This document shows, piece by piece, positions 8,898-18,051 of a stretch of 64,000 nucleotides of DNA (position 1 is the first letter of the stretch; each line of letters opens with the position of its first letter). The stretch spans positions 1 to 64,000 of the forward strand of contig JBAXXY010000001.1 in NCBI GenBank assembly GCA_037127655.1, written 5' to 3'. The notes under the pieces are model-generated. The model worked only from the letters and a program-made list of their open reading frames with translations. It made no database searches and had not been told where the DNA came from. The translations under genes and the position numbers were made by a program. Source of the stretch: GWF2-38-69 sp037127655 (lineage in GTDB: Bacteria; Verrucomicrobiota; Lentisphaeria; Victivallales; GWF2-38-69).

Positions 8898-9734
8898 CTA
8901 TCTGAAAGAAATGCTGTGAATTTTTGACTCAGTCTCTTTCTGGATAGTTCTAAAATATTTGACAGCAGGCTTGCCGAACATCATAACATATTCAATCGAA
9001 TTGTTATCCGGAATGCCCAATCGTTTTTTTATATCCAGTAGTACTGTACTTATGGCTCGTACAGCAAGTCCGCACCAAACTGTTCCCAAACCAGCTGAAG
9101 CGGCAAGAAGTTCGAAGTAAGACAAAGCTATAATACAGTCTTCATGTGGAGTATGAGCCTGGTTAGCATCGGCTGCAGCTATAAGCATGTGAGGCGCTTG
9201 CCTGAAAATATTGTCTATCCCATAAGTCTCCCAAGTTTCAAGAAAATCCTTATAGTAATTCATGTCAATAGGCAGTGAATTGTTTTTAACACACTGGGCT
9301 ATTCCTTTGTAAACTTCCAGTCGGATCGAATTCATCACATCTTTATCATCAACCACAAAAAAGTTTGCCGCCATAGAATTAACTCCAGTAGGAGCGTGAA
9401 GAGCCGTTGACAACAATTTAGATAATAGTTCTTTATCCACATTTTCATTCTTATATTTTCGTACAGACCTGCGGCCTTTTGTCAGAACTTCCATCTCAGA
9501 AAAATTTGGAAAATTATTACTTGTCTTAATGCTATTCTCAGGCGATTTGCCAAGAATAGAAACTGCTCCTTTAGGGCAAATAGCCAAGCAGTGCTGGCAT
9601 TTAACGCATTCTTCTTCCTTGCCTTCTTTTATGAAAGGAACTCCTTCGTCCATATCAATAATATGCGCCGGGCAATCGTTAACACATTGAGAACACCTGA
9701 TACATTTAGTCGAATCTACCTTAAAATTAATCAT
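8898..9734 (-). CDS. Nitroreductase with N-terminal ferredoxin domain
   Basis: A 278-residue fusion. Residues 1-60 hold two 4Fe-4S clusters (CIRCSQCVNDCP and CVKCQHCLAICP). The rest is an FMN-dependent nitroreductase fold (RRSVRKYKNENVD, HAPTGVNSMAANFFVV). The architecture is common in anaerobes, where reduced ferredoxin may supply electrons to the flavin. The substrate is unknown. The ATG at 9734 is chosen over a GTG at 9776 because GGAG lies 8-9 nt upstream and the ferredoxin fold starts directly after it. It is convergent with tdk and separated from the histidine kinase gene by about 75 bp. Confidence 0.88.
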   Translation of the reverse strand: MINFKVDSTKCIRCSQCVNDCPAHIIDMDEGVPFIKEGKEEECVKCQHCLAICPKGAVSILGKSPENSIKTSNNFPNFSEMEVLTKGRRSVRKYKNENVDKELLSKLLSTALHAPTGVNSMAANFFVVDDKDVMNSIRLEVYKGIAQCVKNNSLPIDMNYYKDFLETWETYGIDNIFRQAPHMLIAAADANQAHTPHEDCIIALSYFELLAASAGLGTVWCGLAVRAISTVLLDIKKRLGIPDNNSIEYVMMFGKPAVKYFRTIQKETESKIHSISFR

Positions 9735-9810
9735 GATTTTTACTCCATGTGTTTTATTTTGTGTAAATGTTGTCACTAGATAATGATTGTAACTGATAAA
9801 TGAAGCCTTT

Positions 9811-10875
9811 TCAAAAGCGCGGCAAAATTAGTGTAAAGGTGCTTCCTTGGCCCAGAACGCTCTGTAATGATATACTCCCATTGTGGATCTTGACTATTTG
9901 TTTTACTATCGAAAGTCCTAGACCTGTTCCGCCAAGATTTCTGCTCTTTTCCTTATCTACTCTATAGAATCTCTCAAAAACTTTGATCTGGTCTTTTTCC
10001 GCTATTCCTATGCCCGTGTCTCTGACGCTTACATGCATATTTTCAGAGTTTTTTTCGACGCTAACAAATATACGACCTCCCTCATTAGTGTATTTGCAAC
10101 CATTGTCTATGAGGTTGATTAACGCTTGTTCTATAAGAATTTGATTGCCTTTTATTTTAGTTCCTTTCGGGCAGGATGCTTCCAAGGTTATCTTTTTGTC
10201 TTTCACCATATATTCAAAGATTTTGGTAGATGTAAAAACTAGCTCGGATAAGTCGATTTCGGAAAAATTCACATTGGCATTAACTACATCTTGATCAAGG
10301 CTTGACAAGCTCAGAATATCACTAATAAGCATGTGAAGCCTCTCAGAATGTTTCTTTATGATATCGATGAAATGTTCGGCTTCCTGGACATTTTTAAGAG
10401 CCCCGTCCTGAAGTGTTTCCACCGCGCCCATAATAAGCGTAAGAGGCGTTTTAAGTTCGTGCGATACACTTGCCACAAATCCCTCAGTCATCTCCTTATA
10501 TTTTTTACCCAGGGTTTCTTTCTTGATTGTAAAAAGAAAACCCAAATTTTCATTGCCTGATTTAATAGCCTTTTTAAATAGCCTTAAAGAATATTGTTTG
10601 TGATTGGGGCTAAAGTTTATGGAATCCTCATCTAATCCGTTCAAGGTAAAATTGCTAAAAACTGAGTTTGCTTCATTGTGATCAAGTACGGTGTATATTT
10701 TTGAACCTATTGGCAGAGTTGCAAACTCTACATCAAGAAGTCTTAGCGCAGATGAGTTTATGTTTACGATATTAAGGTTGCTGTCAATGACAATTACGCC
10801 TGTTTTAGTATTAGGCATAAGAGATTCCAGCTGGAGTTTTTCAGAAATAGGAATGATGTTATCGGAATTTTGCAT
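9811..10875 (-). CDS. Soluble PAS-domain sensor histidine kinase
   Basis: The sensor partner of the upstream response regulator; 354 residues. A PAS-like domain occupies about 20-120. The HisKA H-box SVSHELKTP has phosphoacceptor H139. The ATPase domain has N258 in LINLIDNG, DTGIG at 286-290 and GGTGLGL at 315-321, so it is intact and PhoR-like. There is no membrane segment, so the signal should be cytosolic or come from a partner. It starts 8 nt after the response-regulator stop, so the two are co-transcribed. The specific signal is unknown; a PhoR role in phosphate control is possible but there are no pst or phoU genes nearby. Confidence 0.9.
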   Translation of the reverse strand: MQNSDNIIPISEKLQLESLMPNTKTGVIVIDSNLNIVNINSSALRLLDVEFATLPIGSKIYTVLDHNEANSVFSNFTLNGLDEDSINFSPNHKQYSLRLFKKAIKSGNENLGFLFTIKKETLGKKYKEMTEGFVASVSHELKTPLTLIMGAVETLQDGALKNVQEAEHFIDIIKKHSERLHMLISDILSLSSLDQDVVNANVNFSEIDLSELVFTSTKIFEYMVKDKKITLEASCPKGTKIKGNQILIEQALINLIDNGCKYTNEGGRIFVSVEKNSENMHVSVRDTGIGIAEKDQIKVFERFYRVDKEKSRNLGGTGLGLSIVKQIVKIHNGSISLQSVLGQGSTFTLILPRF

Positions 10876-10883
10876 TCAGGTAT

Positions 10884-11579
10884 TTAGGCGATTCCTTCAG
10901 TCACAAACTTATAACCCACGCCTCTTATAGATTTGATATTCTTGGCGTAACTTTTAAGTTTTTTTCTAAGCTCTACTATATGGACATCTATTGCTCTTTC
11001 TGTAACAGGATAATCATCGCCCTTTATTTTAAGAATGATGTCTTTTCTGGAAAAAGCGACATTGGGATTGCTCAGAAATAGTGCAAGAAGCTCAAATCTT
11101 GTAAATGTAAAATCAATATTTTCTCCTTCCAGAAAAACTTCTCTTGAGGTTAAATTAAGCTCAAGTTCACCGATTTTAAGGATTTCATTTTTAACTTCTT
11201 TTTTTCCTCTTAGCAGAGCTTTTACTCTTGCTATAAGTACTTTTATACTGAATGGTTTAGTCACATAATCATCTGCTCCGATATTGAGTCCTTCAACAAT
11301 ATTTTTCTCTGTGCTTTTTGCTGTCAGCATTATTACGGGAATATTTTTATATCGCTCATCACTTTTGATAATCCGGCAAACTTCCGTTCCATGGAGTTTG
11401 GGCATTACTACATCTAATATAACAAGGTCAGGCATGATTTCCTTTATTTTGGCCAAACCCTCTTCCCCATCTTTAGCTGTAAGCACATTAAAGCATTCTT
11501 TAGATAAATTATACTTAAGCAAATGAACAATGTCAGCTTCATCGTCAACGACTAAAATTTTTACACTTTCCGTAATCAT
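10884..11579 (-). CDS. OmpR/PhoB-type response regulator
   Basis: 231 residues. The N-terminal receiver has the acidic pocket VVDDEAD, phosphoacceptor D56 in LVILDVVMP, the Thr switch in IMLTAKS and the Lys in YVTKPFS. The C-terminal winged helix reads FELLALFLSN through IKSIRGVGYKF, the PhoB/OmpR recognition unit. It lies 3 nt after a universal-stress gene and 8 nt before the kinase, making a usp-rr-hk operon. The target genes cannot be read from the window. Confidence 0.93.
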   Translation of the reverse strand: MITESVKILVVDDEADIVHLLKYNLSKECFNVLTAKDGEEGLAKIKEIMPDLVILDVVMPKLHGTEVCRIIKSDERYKNIPVIMLTAKSTEKNIVEGLNIGADDYVTKPFSIKVLIARVKALLRGKKEVKNEILKIGELELNLTSREVFLEGENIDFTFTRFELLALFLSNPNVAFSRKDIILKIKGDDYPVTERAIDVHIVELRKKLKSYAKNIKSIRGVGYKFVTEGIA

Positions 11580-11582
11580 AAA

Positions 11583-12104
11583 TCAAGATGTTTTCAACTT
11601 TCTATGAGTTGTTTTATTGGAAGGAATTACCAGCACAGGGCAAGTTACATTTTTGATTATTGTAGAATAAACTCCTCCAAACATGGATTTGAAATGGTAT
11701 CCATGACCTTTCGAGCTCATAATAATCATATCGGGCTTATATTCAGCTACTTCTTCAAAAATAGATTCTTCAACTTTCCCTTCGAAGATATAAGCTTCTA
11801 CAGATAGGCCCTCTGCTGTTAATTTGTTCTTAAGTTCCAGTATTTTTTTACGGATGGTCTTTATGCTTGAAGCCATTTCATCTCTGATAGACTCGTAACT
11901 TTCTGAGCTTATCAGCCTGCCTACCATATCTCCCATAGTCGAAACACTATTTATCTCGAGTCTATTTCGTATTTCATGAGGAAGAGGAGGAATTATATAC
12001 AAGATTCGCATTTCAGAATTGAAAGCCTTCGCTATTGCTTTTGCATTTTCTATGACTGGCTCTGAGCCATAGGAAAAATCTATCGGAACAAGTAGTTTTT
12101 TCAT
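11583..12104 (-). CDS. Universal stress protein (UspA family)
   Basis: A single-domain Usp fold of 173 residues. It opens with MKKLLVPIDFS and has the mid-domain MIIMSSKGHG and the terminal CPVLVIPS. The nucleotide-binding G-x2-G-x9-G-S/T signature is only partly kept; the final GS is GG, so ATP binding is uncertain. It is the first gene of the operon with the response regulator and kinase. AGGAG precedes the ATG. The link to the two-component system suggests a stress or starvation regulon. Confidence 0.88.
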   Translation of the reverse strand: MKKLLVPIDFSYGSEPVIENAKAIAKAFNSEMRILYIIPPLPHEIRNRLEINSVSTMGDMVGRLISSESYESIRDEMASSIKTIRKKILELKNKLTAEGLSVEAYIFEGKVEESIFEEVAEYKPDMIIMSSKGHGYHFKSMFGGVYSTIIKNVTCPVLVIPSNKTTHRKLKTS

Positions 12105-12181
12105 AAGCTAACTCCTCTAAATGCTAGTTGGTTACTATTTATCCTATAACACAATAATCCTTATATATCAAAAAATAGTGG

Positions 12182-13180
12182 CTATTTAGCGTCCATTATT
12201 TCAGCTTTGATAATCGGAGGATCTATAAACTTCAAGCTCACCCCCGGATCCATTATCCAGCAATCGATACTCAAATCATAAATCCCGGGCTTACTTAATT
12301 TTGACAAATCTACAAATGCTTTAATCTGTTCTAACTTAAGGTCGGATAAACGGCTGTTAAGTCCTCCAAGTGTGACATTTACCTTATCAGTCAGAAGGTG
12401 CACTTTATAATATTTTACAGGTGTATGATCTATAAGCATATTTACTGTAACATTTTGAAATAGTTTTGTGTCCATAGCCTTGTAAACATCTACAGATACC
12501 TGCACTGATTTCGGGCTAATTAAAATCTTCTTATCTCCGATCTGAAATGTTCTTTCGACGGAAAAACCATCTACTGTTCCTTTGTCCAGAATAATCGGCT
12601 TAGTAGTTAGAAAATCAATTTGCTCAATGATAGAGCCTGGCCCCGAGATAGAAACAACTTTTGGAACGACTCTAATCTCTCCTATTGAATAATCATCAGG
12701 AAGCCCGCCTTGAAATGAAACTTCTACAGGTACTTCTTTTGATTTAAGGTGATCTAGCCTAATAGAAATTTCCGAAGGGAAAATCTCTGCTACGCTGACT
12801 CCATTTGGCGTTTTAACATCGCCTGGCGTAATTGTATAGTTGACTGTCCTTGCAGTACCAGATTCTGATTCTAAACTATTAAGCTCTATTTCATCAACAG
12901 GTATTTCAATTCTTATATTGGAGTTGGATAAGAGCTTCAATCTATTTCTAGATCCCTTTACCGTTACTTCCAATGTTTCTGGCTTGTAGGCAAGTACTTC
13001 AACATTCCCTTTCTTCAGTATCGTAATTGAAACATCCTGCACTATTTTTTCCTCTGAAAGTTCATTGGAAACTTTAGCAAAAACCAGTATGGCAAAAAAG
13101 ACAGCTACCATTTTACGGCCAAAATTCCTGCTTATGAAGTTTGGCACATGAGAGTTAAGTTTTTTCAGGAATTCAATCAT
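12182..13180 (-). CDS. cdaR: YbbR-domain regulator of diadenylate cyclase
   Basis: 332 residues. One N-terminal membrane helix (about residues 23-38, KMVAVFFAILVFAKV) is followed by repeated YbbR domains facing the periplasm or outer surface (each with the VPVEVSFQGGLPD-like strand). In characterised bacteria CdaR binds and modulates CdaA. It starts 5 nt after the cdaA stop codon, so the pair is translated as a unit. Confidence 0.88.
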   Translation of the reverse strand: MIEFLKKLNSHVPNFISRNFGRKMVAVFFAILVFAKVSNELSEEKIVQDVSITILKKGNVEVLAYKPETLEVTVKGSRNRLKLLSNSNIRIEIPVDEIELNSLESESGTARTVNYTITPGDVKTPNGVSVAEIFPSEISIRLDHLKSKEVPVEVSFQGGLPDDYSIGEIRVVPKVVSISGPGSIIEQIDFLTTKPIILDKGTVDGFSVERTFQIGDKKILISPKSVQVSVDVYKAMDTKLFQNVTVNMLIDHTPVKYYKVHLLTDKVNVTLGGLNSRLSDLKLEQIKAFVDLSKLSKPGIYDLSIDCWIMDPGVSLKFIDPPIIKAEIMDAK

Positions 13181-13185
13181 ATTAA

Positions 13186-14037
13186 CTAGACAGCAGAGCC
13201 TCCATCGTCGCTTTCGCTGTTATTTTTTTGAGTATCCTCAAGAACATCTTTGAATGTAAAAGGTTTGGTTTCATCCACCAGCCACTCTAAATACCTTCTG
13301 GCTTTTTCAGGAGATATACCTCGCTTTATGTTACCCTTGTAGGCTATAGATATTATTCCAGTTTCTTCAGATACTACAATCACGAGAGCATCAGTCTCTT
13401 CGGTTATGCCTAAAGCTGCTCTGTGCCTTGTGCCCATGCCTGCGGCAAGCTCGCTGTTGACTGAAAGCGGGAATATGCATCCGGCTGCTCTGACTTTACC
13501 TTTCCTGACTACCACTGCGCCGTCATGAAGCGGGGTGTTGGGCGTAAATATTGTTTCAAGCAAAAGATGTGAAAGAGTAGCATCTACTCTTATATAGTTA
13601 TCGCAAAGGCCCTTCAAACTGAAATTCTGCTCTATTGCAATAAGCGCCCCGACCTTTTTTCTGGCCAGATTCGTAATAGCTGTAGCAATTTCGCTTATGG
13701 CTTCTTCTCGCTTAATGTCGCTTCCGAACGGGCTTGAGAGTTGAGTGAAAACTCTTCTAATTTCAGGCTGGAATATGACAATTATCGCTATTGGAAGAAA
13801 TGTCCAGGCGCTGTTAAGAATCCATTCAAGCACCTCAAAATTAATCAAATCCGCAACGATTGTAATAACTATCAGAATAAACAACGCGCTTCCAAGTATT
13901 GATGCGCTTCTGGTTCCTCTCAGATAATTCAGTATCATGTAGAAACAAAATACCAGAATCATAATCTCAATCACCGGGACTACCAGATAGGAAAAATGAT
14001 GCAATGCAATTAATGCCGAATTGAGAAAGCTATTCAT
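13186..14037 (-). CDS. cdaA: Membrane diadenylate cyclase CdaA
   Basis: It makes the second messenger c-di-AMP from two ATP. 283 residues. Three N-terminal helices (about 17-38, 46-64, 70-90) are followed by the DAC domain with the hallmark DGA at 172-174 and RHR at 204-206 (GTRHRAALG). It is followed by its regulator CdaR. No glmM, the third member of the usual trio, is present here. c-di-AMP normally governs potassium, osmotic and wall homeostasis. The catalytic residues look complete. Confidence 0.95.
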   Translation of the reverse strand: MNSFLNSALIALHHFSYLVVPVIEIMILVFCFYMILNYLRGTRSASILGSALFILIVITIVADLINFEVLEWILNSAWTFLPIAIIVIFQPEIRRVFTQLSSPFGSDIKREEAISEIATAITNLARKKVGALIAIEQNFSLKGLCDNYIRVDATLSHLLLETIFTPNTPLHDGAVVVRKGKVRAAGCIFPLSVNSELAAGMGTRHRAALGITEETDALVIVVSEETGIISIAYKGNIKRGISPEKARRYLEWLVDETKPFTFKDVLEDTQKNNSESDDGGSAV

Positions 14038-14121
14038 AAACTTTGGTTCTACTTAAATTGTAGTTTTTACGCTGTTTTTAAATTATAGCGTTTTATGAAA
14101 CAATAGGCAATATCGAGTCAT

Positions 14122-14835
14122 TTATTTTAAGCTGAGTGTATTTAGCAAATAAGCAGAACCTACTATCGCAGCCGTTTCAACTCGCATAACCGCAGTCCCA
14201 AGCTTTAAAGAAGTGACATTATTTGCCTTCATAAGTTCTATTTCATTTGGAGAAAAACCGCCTTCCGGGCCTACAAACCATGCGATATTCCGCTCATTAC
14301 AACTTGCCGGAGATTTGAAGTCAACTTCGACCGTATTATCAGCCTCTGTCGAACCGAAAAATGAAGTGAAGTTAAGTCCTTTTATTTTTTTTAGAGCTTC
14401 ATCAAGAGAAAGAGTTTGATTGATTTTCGGAAAATATGAATTATGGGATTGCTTGCAGGATTCAATAATCTTTACATTCCACCTTGAATTATCACTGCCT
14501 TTCTCGGGGATAGATACCGCTCTTTGAGTTAGTATAGGCGTGATACTCCAGATTCCGACTTCTGAACTTTGTTCGATTATCTGATCCATCTGCTGTTTTC
14601 TCGGTGGAGATACAAAAAGATGGAGTTTAATCCCAGGTTCAGACACCTTTGTAATATCTAGAATCTTGAAGGATTTATCTTTGAGAAGTTCTGCTTTGAC
14701 TACTGTTCCTTCTCCGTCTATAAAAAGAAGTTTTTCTTCAGGCCTAAGCTTATTAACAGAAAAAATATGCCTTTCTTCCTGCGCTGAAAGTTCAATTCTT
14801 CCATTTGAAAGTGTCGAACAGTAAAAACATCTCAT
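14122..14835 (-). CDS. rsmE: 16S rRNA m3U1498 methyltransferase
   Basis: A SPOUT-fold SAM-dependent methyltransferase of 237 residues. It has an N-terminal PUA-like RNA-binding domain and the C-terminal trefoil-knot motifs FVGPEGGFS and LGTAVMRVETAAI that bind SAM. It methylates N3 of U1498 in 16S rRNA. It is read leftwards, about 85 bp ahead of cdaA on the same strand. Family assignment is firm. Confidence 0.94.
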   Translation of the reverse strand: MRCFYCSTLSNGRIELSAQEERHIFSVNKLRPEEKLLFIDGEGTVVKAELLKDKSFKILDITKVSEPGIKLHLFVSPPRKQQMDQIIEQSSEVGIWSITPILTQRAVSIPEKGSDNSRWNVKIIESCKQSHNSYFPKINQTLSLDEALKKIKGLNFTSFFGSTEADNTVEVDFKSPASCNERNIAWFVGPEGGFSPNEIELMKANNVTSLKLGTAVMRVETAAIVGSAYLLNTLSLK

Positions 14836-14882
14836 AACAACTTATGAATATTGAATAAGTATTAATAGCGAAGTGACTTTCT

Positions 14883-14940
14883 GGAGGGACATGCTTAGTC
14901 ATGTCCGTTTAATTACGGTTCCAACGAAGCGGAACCCTCC
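14883..14940. repeat. Three-way-junction REP-like element
   Basis: An outer GGAG/CTCC pair (14883-14886 with 14937-14940) encloses two perfect hairpins. They are GGACATG-CTTAGT-CATGTCC at 14887-14906 and GGTTCC-AACGAAGC-GGAACC at 14917-14936. A 10-nt linker joins them. The whole 58-nt unit is non-coding, next to a terminator, and designed-looking. A repetitive or mobile palindromic element is likely, but only one copy lies in the window. Confidence 0.55.
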
Positions 14941-14947
14941 AAGGCAT

Positions 14948-14977
14948 AAAAAAAGGTTCGGAAACCCGAACCTTTTT
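14948..14977. terminator. Bidirectional intrinsic terminator
   Basis: GGTTCGG-AAA-CCCGAACC is flanked by an A-run (14948-14954) and a T-run (14973-14977), so the hairpin has U-tracts in both directions. On the minus strand it terminates the TolC-like gene 20 nt after its stop. Confidence 0.85.
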
Positions 14978-14997
14978 GATTGTACAGAAATCGGAAC

Positions 14998-16428
14998 TTA
15001 TTCTCTTATACCGCAAGCGGCATCAAGAGCGGCTCTGGATACAGCCACATTAATTACAGATTGAACATACCCAAGTTCAACTGCGACAAGTGAGTTCTGA
15101 GCAGTATTAAGACGGGTAATGTCAACACTACCTGCATTGTACTGATCTACTGTCAGGTCTCTGGATTCTTTCTGCATAGCAAGTGTTGCTCCCTGAATCT
15201 TTCTTGTAGCAATATTTGAAGATAAGCTTGTGTAAGCAGTTCTTACATTAGCCGCAACACTAATCCATGTAGCTGTAAGACCTTCTGTAGCTGAATCATA
15301 AGCAGCCTGTTGGTATCTTACTTCGGTAATTCTGTTCCCGGTGTTGCCACCGCCAAGACCGCCGCCGTCCCATAGTACCCAATTTACAGTGGCACCGTAG
15401 TCATAGTTTCTATTACTATAGCTTGATGTGAGAGGTTGTTGAGTACTTCTACTAGTAGTTGAATTTAGTGTTCCCATATTCCAATTCAATGCGGCAGTAG
15501 GAGAAAATGCGCCCCATGCACTATATAGATTATACTTAGCTGCTTTCAAGAGTTCTTTGCTTGACTGTAAGTCAGGACGCTGATTGATAGCCATATCGAG
15601 ATAGAACTCAACCGGAAGCGCATATCCTTTATCATCAAGGATATCAAGCGATGGGAAATTAGTATTAGATGGTATATCAGCTGTAGTTAAGCCCATAAGA
15701 GCCGCCAAAGCATATCTGTCATTATAGTATTTGGCAGTATCTCCGATCACTGCAACTTGAGCCTGATTTCTCTGGGTTTTGTACTGAAGTAAGTCGGCAA
15801 GTGATGATGCGCCTGCATCGAACTTAAGCTGTGTATCATTAACCATCTGCTCCTGGAAAGCTTCATTAGCCATGTCAATCTGAACATTAGCTTTATCCAA
15901 AAGAACCTGATAATAGCCTGCCTTAACGCTATAAATCAAAAGTCGTCTGGCATTCCTTTCCAATTCTTCTTTGCTCTTTGCGCCTGACAAATTACTAAGA
16001 GTTCCCATTACTCCAGTCATTCCGCTGAATACATTCCACGAAGCGCCTAAATTTTGAGTATAATTATTACCTTCTCCTCCAGGACCACCACCACTGCCAT
16101 TAGGAGACTGACTTTGAGTACCGGTCCAACCATACTTCATTCCAGGAGTGAAGTTATTAAGAATACCGCCATAGTAAACTGAATAAGCCTGAATCATGGC
16201 AAGTCTGGCTTGTTTGTATGTAGGATTATTTGCAAGTGATATATTTACAGCATCTTCTACATTAAGCACTTTGTAATCTGGAGGAAGAGTTCTGTGCTGT
16301 TGGGTGCTTTCGCCCGTATAACTATCGGCATGGATAATGTCCGGTGGTGGTTTGTACGACACGCAGCCTGCGGCGACAGCGAATAGTATTGTCCCAACCG
16401 TGTACGCTGAGTACTTAAAGAGTTTCAC
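14998..16428 (-). CDS. TolC-like outer-membrane efflux lipoprotein
   Basis: 476 residues. A signal peptide ends in a lipobox (VAAGC, Cys about 22), which places the mature protein as an outer-membrane-anchored lipoprotein. The body is the repeated OEP (TolC) fold: VEDAVNISLANNPTYKQARL opens the first half and YLDMAINQRPDLQSSKELL the second. It should form a trimeric export duct. No membrane-fusion or inner-membrane pump gene is adjacent, so its partner is unknown. The start codon is GTG with an AAGGAG site 9 nt away. The run of Gly/Ser/Asn near residue 115 is a flexible surface loop. Confidence 0.9.
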   Translation of the reverse strand: MKLFKYSAYTVGTILFAVAAGCVSYKPPPDIIHADSYTGESTQQHRTLPPDYKVLNVEDAVNISLANNPTYKQARLAMIQAYSVYYGGILNNFTPGMKYGWTGTQSQSPNGSGGGPGGEGNNYTQNLGASWNVFSGMTGVMGTLSNLSGAKSKEELERNARRLLIYSVKAGYYQVLLDKANVQIDMANEAFQEQMVNDTQLKFDAGASSLADLLQYKTQRNQAQVAVIGDTAKYYNDRYALAALMGLTTADIPSNTNFPSLDILDDKGYALPVEFYLDMAINQRPDLQSSKELLKAAKYNLYSAWGAFSPTAALNWNMGTLNSTTSRSTQQPLTSSYSNRNYDYGATVNWVLWDGGGLGGGNTGNRITEVRYQQAAYDSATEGLTATWISVAANVRTAYTSLSSNIATRKIQGATLAMQKESRDLTVDQYNAGSVDITRLNTAQNSLVAVELGYVQSVINVAVSRAALDAACGIRE

Positions 16429-16648
16429 AATAATGCTCCTTTGTATAATGTTTTGTTTATAAAATAATAATTGAGAAAGTTATATATGTCCGTTCTTTTG
16501 TTCATTCTATTGGGACGCTAATAAATGTCAACAATTATAAAGCAACAAAATTTAATAATTTTTTCAAAATCTTTTTCTTGATTGATAATTTTGACCTTAA
16601 AGAATATTGTTTTGAATATAAATTAAAGTTTTAACGAGCTCCTCAGAA

Positions 16649-17914
16649 ATGTCAGACACACTAATTCAATACAATGCGGTTATTTGCCGATACAATGAAA
16701 TAGCTTTAAAAGGCAAAAACAGATGGAGATTTGAACAATACTTAATCGGAAGAATCAGCAAACTCCTAAGCCAATCGAACCTGAAAGTTTCCAAAATCAG
16801 AGGAAGAGTGCTAATTCATTCCTGCGATTGGGCTATTTTCAGCAAAGATGATTATTCGCTCATAAAAGATTCTCTTCAATTCGTATTCGGGCTGGACTCT
16901 TATTCATTCGCCATAAGCACTCTGCCTAGCCTCGATAAAATTCTGGAAGTAGCTCTTCCATCTGTAAATTTAGTTATTGAAGAAACAAAAAGTAAAAAAC
17001 TCCCGAATGCTCCGTTAACCTTTAGAGTCCGTTCAAGACGCTCTGACAAAAATTCTTTCGAATCAAAACGCGCTTTGGAAGTAGGAATTGCCGATGCCGT
17101 AATTTCCAGACACCTCTATTTAAATGTAAATCTTATAAGCGCTGATATAAATTTGTATGTCGAATTACACCGGGAAAAAGCCTTTATATACTATCATATA
17201 GAAAACGGACAGAAAGGTTTGCCTTCCGGCAGCAATCCCCCAGTGCTCTCGCTTTTGTCCGGCGGCTTTGATTCTCCTGTTGCTTCATATATGATGATGA
17301 GAAGAGGCGTATATGTTGATTTTATGTCATTTCACAGCTTTCCTTTTACACCGCTTGAAACAACTGAGAAAATTAAACGGATCGCAAAGCAGTTGAATAA
17401 ATTCCAAGGTAAAAGACGGCTCTTCTTGTGTAATTTTCTCGAAGTTCAAAAAGAAATATGCGCCAAAGTTTATGAAACTTTTAGGACTATTCATTACAGA
17501 AGGATAATGTTCAAACTTGCTGAACGCATAGCGCATGAAAACGGCAATAAAGCGCTTGTCACAGGCGAATCAGTCGGGCAGGTAGCAAGCCAGACCATAG
17601 TTAATCTGGCCAATATTGACTCTGCCACCGAAATGATTGTGCTTAGGCCCTTGATAGCAATGGACAAATTCGACACAATGGAAATAGCCCGCAAAATAGG
17701 AACTCATGATCTTTCGGCAGAACAAGTTCCCGACAGCTGTACAGTTTTCTCACCCTCGAATCCGTCAACATCTGCTCCAAGAAAAATGATTTTAAAAGGC
17801 GAATCAGTCATGAATATGGAGGAACTCATAGAGCTGGCATACAGAAATACAGTTTTGCTTGATGAAGAGACTGGCGCAGAAACTCCCTTAAATGAAGTTT
17901 TTAAGACTCAATAA
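16649..17914 (+). CDS. thiI: tRNA 4-thiouridine synthase / thiamine sulfurtransferase ThiI
   Basis: 421 residues. An N-terminal ferredoxin-like/THUMP region (about 1-185, GKNRWRFEQYL, ADINLYVELHREKA) binds tRNA. The PP-loop ATPase follows with LLSGGFDSPVASY. The protein lacks the C-terminal rhodanese domain of the E. coli enzyme, like the short Bacillus-type ThiI. It must therefore take sulfur from a cysteine desulfurase some other way. A conserved Cys remains in PDSCTVFSP. No desulfurase is adjacent. The upstream ribosome site is weak. Confidence 0.93.
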   Translation: MSDTLIQYNAVICRYNEIALKGKNRWRFEQYLIGRISKLLSQSNLKVSKIRGRVLIHSCDWAIFSKDDYSLIKDSLQFVFGLDSYSFAISTLPSLDKILEVALPSVNLVIEETKSKKLPNAPLTFRVRSRRSDKNSFESKRALEVGIADAVISRHLYLNVNLISADINLYVELHREKAFIYYHIENGQKGLPSGSNPPVLSLLSGGFDSPVASYMMMRRGVYVDFMSFHSFPFTPLETTEKIKRIAKQLNKFQGKRRLFLCNFLEVQKEICAKVYETFRTIHYRRIMFKLAERIAHENGNKALVTGESVGQVASQTIVNLANIDSATEMIVLRPLIAMDKFDTMEIARKIGTHDLSAEQVPDSCTVFSPSNPSTSAPRKMILKGESVMNMEELIELAYRNTVLLDEETGAETPLNEVFKTQ

Positions 17915-17972
17915 TTCCTATTCCTTGCATTTTCGTATTTCGAAATTAAAGTTTAGAACTTTCCATTTCTGT

Positions 17973-18049
17973 GGGGCATTAGCTCAGTTGGCTAGAGCGT
18001 TTGACTGGCAGTCAAAAGGTCACGAGTTCGAGTCTCGTATGCTCCACCA
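17973..18049 (+). tRNA. tRNA-Ala(GGC)
   Basis: A 77-nt cloverleaf with encoded CCA. The acceptor GGGGCAT pairs with ATGCTCC and contains the G3:U70 wobble that is the alanine identity element. The anticodon stem TTTGA/TCAAA holds loop CTGGCAG, giving anticodon GGC. The D-arm is AGCTCAGTTGGCTAGAGC and the T-loop GAGTTCGAGTCTC. It ends 3 nt from the stop of the convergent sigma-54 activator gene. Confidence 0.96.
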
Positions 18050-18051
18050 TT

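Noticed and set aside
9734..9776. Longer N terminus for the nitroreductase
   Set aside because: It would need a GTG start without a ribosome site, whereas the internal ATG has GGAG at good distance and begins right before the ferredoxin fold.
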